Assembly (NCBI RefSeq): GCF_031377265.1
Contig: NZ_JANMET010000016.1
Coordinates: forward strand, 1-8,111
Direction: 5' to 3'
Length of the DNA: 8,111 bases
From: JAUYQR01 sp031377265
Lineage (GTDB): Bacteria > Pseudomonadota > Alphaproteobacteria > Rhodobacterales > Rhodobacteraceae
Positions 4,969-8,111 of this stretch are shown here, piece after piece (positions within the stretch are counted from its first letter, which is position 1; each line of letters opens with the position of its first letter). The notes under the pieces were generated by a model. That model was given only the letters and a program-made list of their open reading frames with translations. It did not search any database and had not been told where the DNA came from. Made by a program: the position numbers and the translations under genes.

Positions 4969-5024
4969 ACATCATTTGTGCCGCCCGCCGAGTGGGTGGC
5001 AATGGCAGTACAGGTCAGACGCCG

Positions 5025-6449
5025 ATGTTTGATTATCGCCGCTTTGCTTTGGGGAAAATCGCGGGGATCGGCCCGCGCTTTCTGCCGTTTGCCGAGGTTG
5101 CGACCAAGGATGTGCCGCTGTCGCGGCTGCTGCGCCTGTCGCTGTTTCAGGTGACGGTGGGGATGGCGTTGGTGCTGCTGGTCGGCACCCTGAACCGCGT
5201 GATGATTGTCGAATTGAAGGTGCCGGCAACGCTGGTTGGGGTGATGCTGGCATTACCGCTGGTGTTTGCGCCGCTGCGCGCGCTGATCGGGCACCGGTCG
5301 GATACCTATGTGTCGGCGCTGGGCTGGCGGCGGGTGCCCTACATCTTCAAGGGCACGATGCTGCAGTTCGGCGGCTTTGCGATAATGCCGTTCGCGCTGC
5401 TGGTGCTGTCGGGCTATGGCGAGGCCGTCGATGCGCCGCGCTGGATTGGCCTGAGTTCTGCAGCGCTGGCGTTTCTGCTGGTGGGCGCGGGGGTGCATAT
5501 CGTGCAGACCGTGGGGCTGGCATTGGCCACGGATCTGGTGCCCGAGGAAGATCAGCCCAAGGTCGTTGGCTTGATGTATGTGATGCTGTTGCTGGGCATG
5601 ATCCTGAGCGCCTTGGTCTTTGGCTTGCTGCTGCGGGATTACACGCCGGGCCGGTTGGTGCAGGTGATCCAGGGGTCGGCAGTCGTCACCATCGTGCTGA
5701 ACGGCATTGCGGTGTGGAAACAGGAACCGCGGGATCGGCGCCGGAGCGAGGCACCGCAACGGGTGGTGGGCTTTGCCACGGCCTGGGCGCGTTTGACGCA
5801 AGGGCCGGGGGTGCTGCGGCTGTTGACGGTGATCGCCTTTGGCACTGCAGGCTTTGGGATGGCGGATGTGTTGCTGGAGCCGTTCGGCGGGCAAGTGATG
5901 GCGATGACCGTGGCGCAGACCACGCAGCTGACGGTGTTTCTGGCGCTGGGCAGCCTGCTTGGGTTTGGCCTTGCGTCGCGATTGCTGGGCAACGGGGCGC
6001 GGCCGCTGGCGGTGGCGTTCGCCGGGGCGCTGACCGGGGTTCCGGCCTTTGGCCTGATCATATTGTCGGCGTCGCTGACACTGCCCCCGTTGTTGAGCAT
6101 GGCGACGATGCTTGCGGGTTTCGGGGCTGGGCTGTTCGGCCACGGCACGCTGACCGCGACGATGCGATCCGCGCCGCGTGACCAGATCGGGCTGGCGCTG
6201 GGCGCGTGGGGAACGGTGCAGACCACAGCGGCGGGCGTGGCGATTGCGGTCGGAGGCGTTATCAGGGACGTGCTGGAAAACGCGCCCGCAGCAGGGGCTT
6301 CGGCGGCGGATCCGTATATTCCCGTCTTCGGGCTGGAGATTGCGTTGCTGCTGCTGGCGCTGATCGTGGCGCTTCCGCTGCTGCGCGCAACACTTGCAGA
6401 GCCGGACATCAGCCCTACTATCGGAAAAGAGGCTGCTTCGGGACCATAG
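5025..6449 (+). CDS. pucC: LH2 assembly protein, MFS-type bacteriochlorophyll delivery family
   Basis: A 474-residue integral membrane protein of the PucC/LhaA/BCH2 family, an MFS branch needed for LH2 assembly and thought to deliver bacteriochlorophyll to the antenna polypeptides. Seen: the N-terminal cytoplasmic stretch FDYRRFALGKIAGIGPRFLPF, about twelve hydrophobic helices, and the family block GHRSDTYVSALGWRRVPYIF at residues 89-108 followed by GTMLQFGGFAIMPFALLVLSG. A second conserved loop, ATDLVPEEDQPKVVGLMYVM, lies near 172-191. The ATG at 5025 was chosen because family sequence begins there; the longer frame from GTG 4944 starts in the loop of stem-loop 2 and encodes unrelated residues. 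The ribosome site is weak (AGGTCAG, 5012-5018), in keeping with lower expression than pucBA. The frame after the TAG stop stays open for 32 codons up to the next gene. Confidence 0.95.
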   Translation: MFDYRRFALGKIAGIGPRFLPFAEVATKDVPLSRLLRLSLFQVTVGMALVLLVGTLNRVMIVELKVPATLVGVMLALPLVFAPLRALIGHRSDTYVSALGWRRVPYIFKGTMLQFGGFAIMPFALLVLSGYGEAVDAPRWIGLSSAALAFLLVGAGVHIVQTVGLALATDLVPEEDQPKVVGLMYVMLLLGMILSALVFGLLLRDYTPGRLVQVIQGSAVVTIVLNGIAVWKQEPRDRRRSEAPQRVVGFATAWARLTQGPGVLRLLTVIAFGTAGFGMADVLLEPFGGQVMAMTVAQTTQLTVFLALGSLLGFGLASRLLGNGARPLAVAFAGALTGVPAFGLIILSASLTLPPLLSMATMLAGFGAGLFGHGTLTATMRSAPRDQIGLALGAWGTVQTTAAGVAIAVGGVIRDVLENAPAAGASAADPYIPVFGLEIALLLLALIVALPLLRATLAEPDISPTIGKEAASGP

Positions 6450-6475
6450 ATCCAAGGGCCGGAGCGGGGCCAGAA

Positions 6476-6520
6476 TGATTGCGTAGACACTGATTGCGTA
6501 GACTATGAATGCGTAGGCTG
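6476..6520 (+). repeat. Three 15-bp tandem repeats between pucC and the next gene
   Basis: Three consecutive units with an exact period of 15 bases: TGATTGCGTAGACAC (6476-6490), TGATTGCGTAGACTA (6491-6505) and TGAATGCGTAGGCTG (6506-6520). The first two agree at 13 of 15 positions. Read in one frame, the units give three miniature ORFs of start-like codon, two codons and TAG (ATG-ATT-GCG-TAG, CTG-ATT-GCG-TAG, ATG-AAT-GCG-TAG). In the pucC frame they encode DCVD-type pentapeptides. Function unknown; slippage duplication is the simplest origin. Confidence 0.75.
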
Positions 6521-6544
6521 GGCTATCGAACAACAGGGTGACAC

Positions 6545-7153
6545 ATGACAACGATCATCACGAGATTATACGCCAACACCGCTGCTGCACAGGCCGCGGT
6601 GGCTGACCTCATGGGCCGCGGCCACGGCGAGGATTACATCGACATCATATCGCGCGAAGGTGATGGCACGGTCAGGGACCGGATGCTTGCGGCGCGGGTC
6701 AGCAGCGCGGCGGCGGCGGCCTATGCCGCGCCGGTGTCGAACGGCAATGCGCTGGTCGTGGTCCGGGCGCCGTTCAACCCAGTCGGGGCCGCACGCAACG
6801 CGATGCGCGCGCTGGACCGGCATCCCTCGATCAAGGTCGGGCTCGACAGCGAAGACGAATACATCCGCGAACAGCCGCGTGTTGAAGTTCGTGGCAGCAT
6901 CTTGATGAACCATCCGCTGTTCATGTCGCATGACATGGCGGCGCGGGAACGGGGCACGGTGTCCAGTGCCTTTGGCGTGCGCACGCTGTCGCCGCAAAAG
7001 ACCAAGACCTCGGCGATTTCGGGCGGGGGGTTCATGTCAACCAAGCTGCTGCCGTTCGCCTTGTTGTCGCGGTCCAAGGAAAAGAGTTCGGTGATCAAGG
7101 ATGGCTGGCAGTTGTCGACAGCCCTTGGCATCCCCACGATTTCCCGGCGCTAG
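6545..7153 (+). CDS. Unknown protein in the pucD/pucE position of the puc operon
   Basis: A 202-residue, predicted soluble, basic protein that I do not recognise by sequence with confidence. The N-terminus TTIITRLYANTAAAQAAVADLM, followed by IDIISREG, has the beta-alpha-beta look of small ferredoxin-like or general-stress-protein folds. It is followed by an Ala-rich stretch near residues 51-62, a second strand-helix (NALVVVRAPF, then AARNAMRALDRHPSIKVG), and a Ser/Lys-rich tail (residues about 140-202) with the motif GGGFMSTKLLPFALLSRSK. No membrane helix is seen. It lies 95 bases after pucC, before the operon terminator, with AGGGTG at 6535-6540 as ribosome site. In R. capsulatus the genes after pucC are pucD and pucE, PucE being an LH2 gamma subunit; position suggests an accessory or stabilising subunit, but this is inference. 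Confidence 0.85.
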   Translation: MTTIITRLYANTAAAQAAVADLMGRGHGEDYIDIISREGDGTVRDRMLAARVSSAAAAAYAAPVSNGNALVVVRAPFNPVGAARNAMRALDRHPSIKVGLDSEDEYIREQPRVEVRGSILMNHPLFMSHDMAARERGTVSSAFGVRTLSPQKTKTSAISGGGFMSTKLLPFALLSRSKEKSSVIKDGWQLSTALGIPTISRR

Positions 7154-7170
7154 GCCGCCGCCATTGCAAT

Positions 7171-7205
7171 AAAGAACGGCGCGCCATTGCTGGCGCGCCG
7201 TTTTT
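7171..7205 (+). terminator. Rho-independent terminator of the puc operon
   Basis: AACGGCGCGCC (7175-7185) and GGCGCGCCGTT (7192-7202) form a perfect 11-bp stem with the loop ATTGCT, followed by TTTTT. It starts 21 bases after the stop of the last puc gene. The upstream A-rich flank (AATAAAG) gives it a usable T-rich tail on the minus strand too, so it may act in both directions. Confidence 0.93.
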
Positions 7206-7225
7206 GTTGGTGCAGCTTTTGTTGG
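7202..7225 (+). repeat. Short direct repeat TTTTGTTGG
   Basis: TTTTGTTGG occurs at 7202-7210 and again at 7217-7225, between the two convergent terminators. It probably reflects duplication of a terminator tail; no function is inferred. Confidence 0.4.
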
Positions 7226-7257
7226 AAACGGGGGCGCGGCGAGCCACGCCCCCGTTT
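7226..7257 (-). terminator. Terminator after the solute-binding protein gene
   Basis: AAACGGGGGCG (7226-7236) and CGCCCCCGTTT (7247-7257) form a perfect 11-bp stem with a ten-base loop, starting 2 bases after the stop codon of the minus-strand solute-binding protein gene. The T-run is short (GTTT on both strands), so termination may be partial, as is common between a binding protein gene and its permeases. It also backs up the puc terminator on the plus strand. Confidence 0.75.
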
Positions 7258-7259
7258 GA

Positions 7260-8111
7260 TCACATGCCGAGCGAAGCCTTGTAGAGCGCGATCTGGCTGT
7301 CGCGGCCGATTTCGTCGGTGATCTTTTCCCAGGCTGCGGCGATGGCGTCTGCCGTTTCCTGCGCGCTGGCGTATTGGCCGGCGTAGCCCTTGGACAGTTC
7401 ATCCTCGGCAACCGAATAGTATTGGAAGATGCCGGGAATGCGCGGCTCCACCGCCGGGTTGGGGTGGTTGTAGCTGTCGAGGTTGGAGCCAAGGTAATCT
7501 TCGACAAAGTCCTTGTCGTAGCCCGCGGTAACCCATTCGTCATAGTTGAAGTTGGAGTTGCGGTAGGGCTGGAAGCCCGACGGATAGGCCGACATCCAGA
7601 GCGAGATGTCCTTGCCGCCCAGATGGGCTGCTGCCGACCATGCGGCCTTGCGCTTTTTCTCATCCGCCGAGACGCGGTTGGTGACGTAGACACCCCAGCC
7701 GAGGTAGGCCATATTCGGCGCCTCGTTGTAGGTTTCTTCCCAGGCCGACGTCGCGGCATTGTAGACGCGGTCGGAGCCGCGGTTGATGCCGAAGCCGATG
7801 ACATCACCGACGACCGAGGTGTCGGAGGTGCGGGCATTGGATCCGATGTCGCCCCACCACATCAGCATCGAGCCGGTTCCGGCCAGGAACTGCGAGAAGC
7901 CGGTGGTGCCGGGGTCGGCGTTGATCTGGTCGGCGGGATAAGCGCCAGCCGCGATCAGATCCATCACGTCCTGGATGGCCTGCACCCAGCCCGGATTGTT
8001 GACGCGGGGTTTCATCGTCTCGGGGTCGAACAGCCATGCAGGATCCGACGGATGCTTTACATAAGCCGCCGCGCGGTTTTCCAGGAAGTAGAAGCCAAAG
8101 CCGCCCCAACC
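7260..8111 (-). CDS. ABC transporter extracellular solute-binding protein, carbohydrate type (5' end outside window)
   Basis: The last 283 residues of a periplasmic binding protein of the family 1 (sugar) type; the frame is open to the window edge, so the signal peptide and N-terminal lobe are not visible. Seen: GWGGFGFYFLENRAAAY at the visible start, PRVNNPGWVQAIQDVMDLIAAGAYP, the FSQFLAGTGSMLMWWGDIGS segment where such proteins test for sugar through aromatic residues, and YLGWGVYVTNRVSADEKKRKAAW, the usual hinge and helix stretch. The C-terminal helix ETADAIAAAWEKITDEIGRDSQIALYKASLGM closes the C-terminal lobe. An internal ATG at 8015 is not the start, as homologous-looking sequence precedes it. 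Its orientation matches the two permeases beyond the puc operon, with which it could form one importer. Confidence 0.9.
   Translation of the reverse strand, partial: GWGGFGFYFLENRAAAYVKHPSDPAWLFDPETMKPRVNNPGWVQAIQDVMDLIAAGAYPADQINADPGTTGFSQFLAGTGSMLMWWGDIGSNARTSDTSVVGDVIGFGINRGSDRVYNAATSAWEETYNEAPNMAYLGWGVYVTNRVSADEKKRKAAWSAAAHLGGKDISLWMSAYPSGFQPYRNSNFNYDEWVTAGYDKDFVEDYLGSNLDSYNHPNPAVEPRIPGIFQYYSVAEDELSKGYAGQYASAQETADAIAAAWEKITDEIGRDSQIALYKASLGM

Noticed and set aside
4944..5024. GTG-initiated N-terminal extension of pucC (27 residues)
   Set aside because: The start lies in the loop of a stable hairpin, has no ribosome site, and the extra residues do not look like the family.
6476..6520. The 15-bp repeats as a CRISPR-like array
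   Set aside because: The units are directly abutting without spacers and far too short.
5253..6551. A 432-codon open frame on the minus strand opposite pucC, rich in Gln, Arg and His
   Set aside because: It mirrors the codon bias of pucC in a GC-rich genome, has low-complexity composition and no family resemblance, while pucC on the other strand is unmistakable.
7037..7837. A 266-codon minus-strand frame overlapping the solute-binding protein gene and the end of the puc operon
   Set aside because: It is Pro/Arg/Thr-rich, crosses both terminators, and is out of frame with the recognisable binding protein.

Overview
The window comes from a GC-rich, photosynthetic alphaproteobacterium, most likely of the Rhodobacteraceae (Rhodobacter/Rhodovulum/Roseobacter relatives). 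The basis is a complete peripheral light-harvesting (LH2) operon, recognisable as pucB-pucA-pucC plus a downstream small gene, with tandem TGT-N12-ACA operators of the PpsR/CrtJ type in its promoter.

Layout. (1) 1-1454, plus strand: the C-terminal half of an FGGY-family sugar/polyol kinase, overlapping by one base a creatininase-family metallohydrolase. (2) 1553-4028, minus strand: three overlapping genes transcribed leftwards, MalF-type permease, MalG-type permease, FucU/RbsD-type mutarotase. They converge on the kinase/hydrolase pair and look like one carbohydrate or polyol uptake and catabolism locus. (3) 4029-4430: a 402-base divergent control region holding the puc operators, two related GCGAC/GTC-type inverted repeats, an AT-rich island and a strong hairpin in the pucB leader. 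(4) 4431-7153, plus strand: pucB, pucA, two intercistronic hairpins, pucC, a 15-bp tandem repeat and a 202-residue protein in the pucD/E position, closed by a canonical terminator at 7171-7205. (5) 7260-8111, minus strand: the C-terminal 283 residues of a sugar-type extracellular solute-binding protein with its own terminator.

How it fits together. PucB and PucA are the beta and alpha polypeptides of the LH2 ring, PucC is the MFS-type assembly/pigment-delivery membrane protein, and the last gene may be an accessory subunit. The solute-binding protein and the two permeases would be parts of one ABC importer. They point the same way but are separated by the oppositely oriented puc operon, which suggests that puc landed inside, or was rearranged into, a sugar-transport locus.

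The points most worth attention are these: PucA carries Phe44-Leu45 where B850-type LH2 has aromatic H-bond donors, the signature of blue-shifted B800-820 (LH3) antennae; PucA has a periplasmic C-terminal extension of about 45 residues; the puc control region combines two perfect PpsR sites exactly 8 bp apart with a duplicated, inverted RegA/PrrA-like element; and three 15-bp tandem repeats lie between pucC and the last gene, in a reading frame that stays open beyond the pucC stop.
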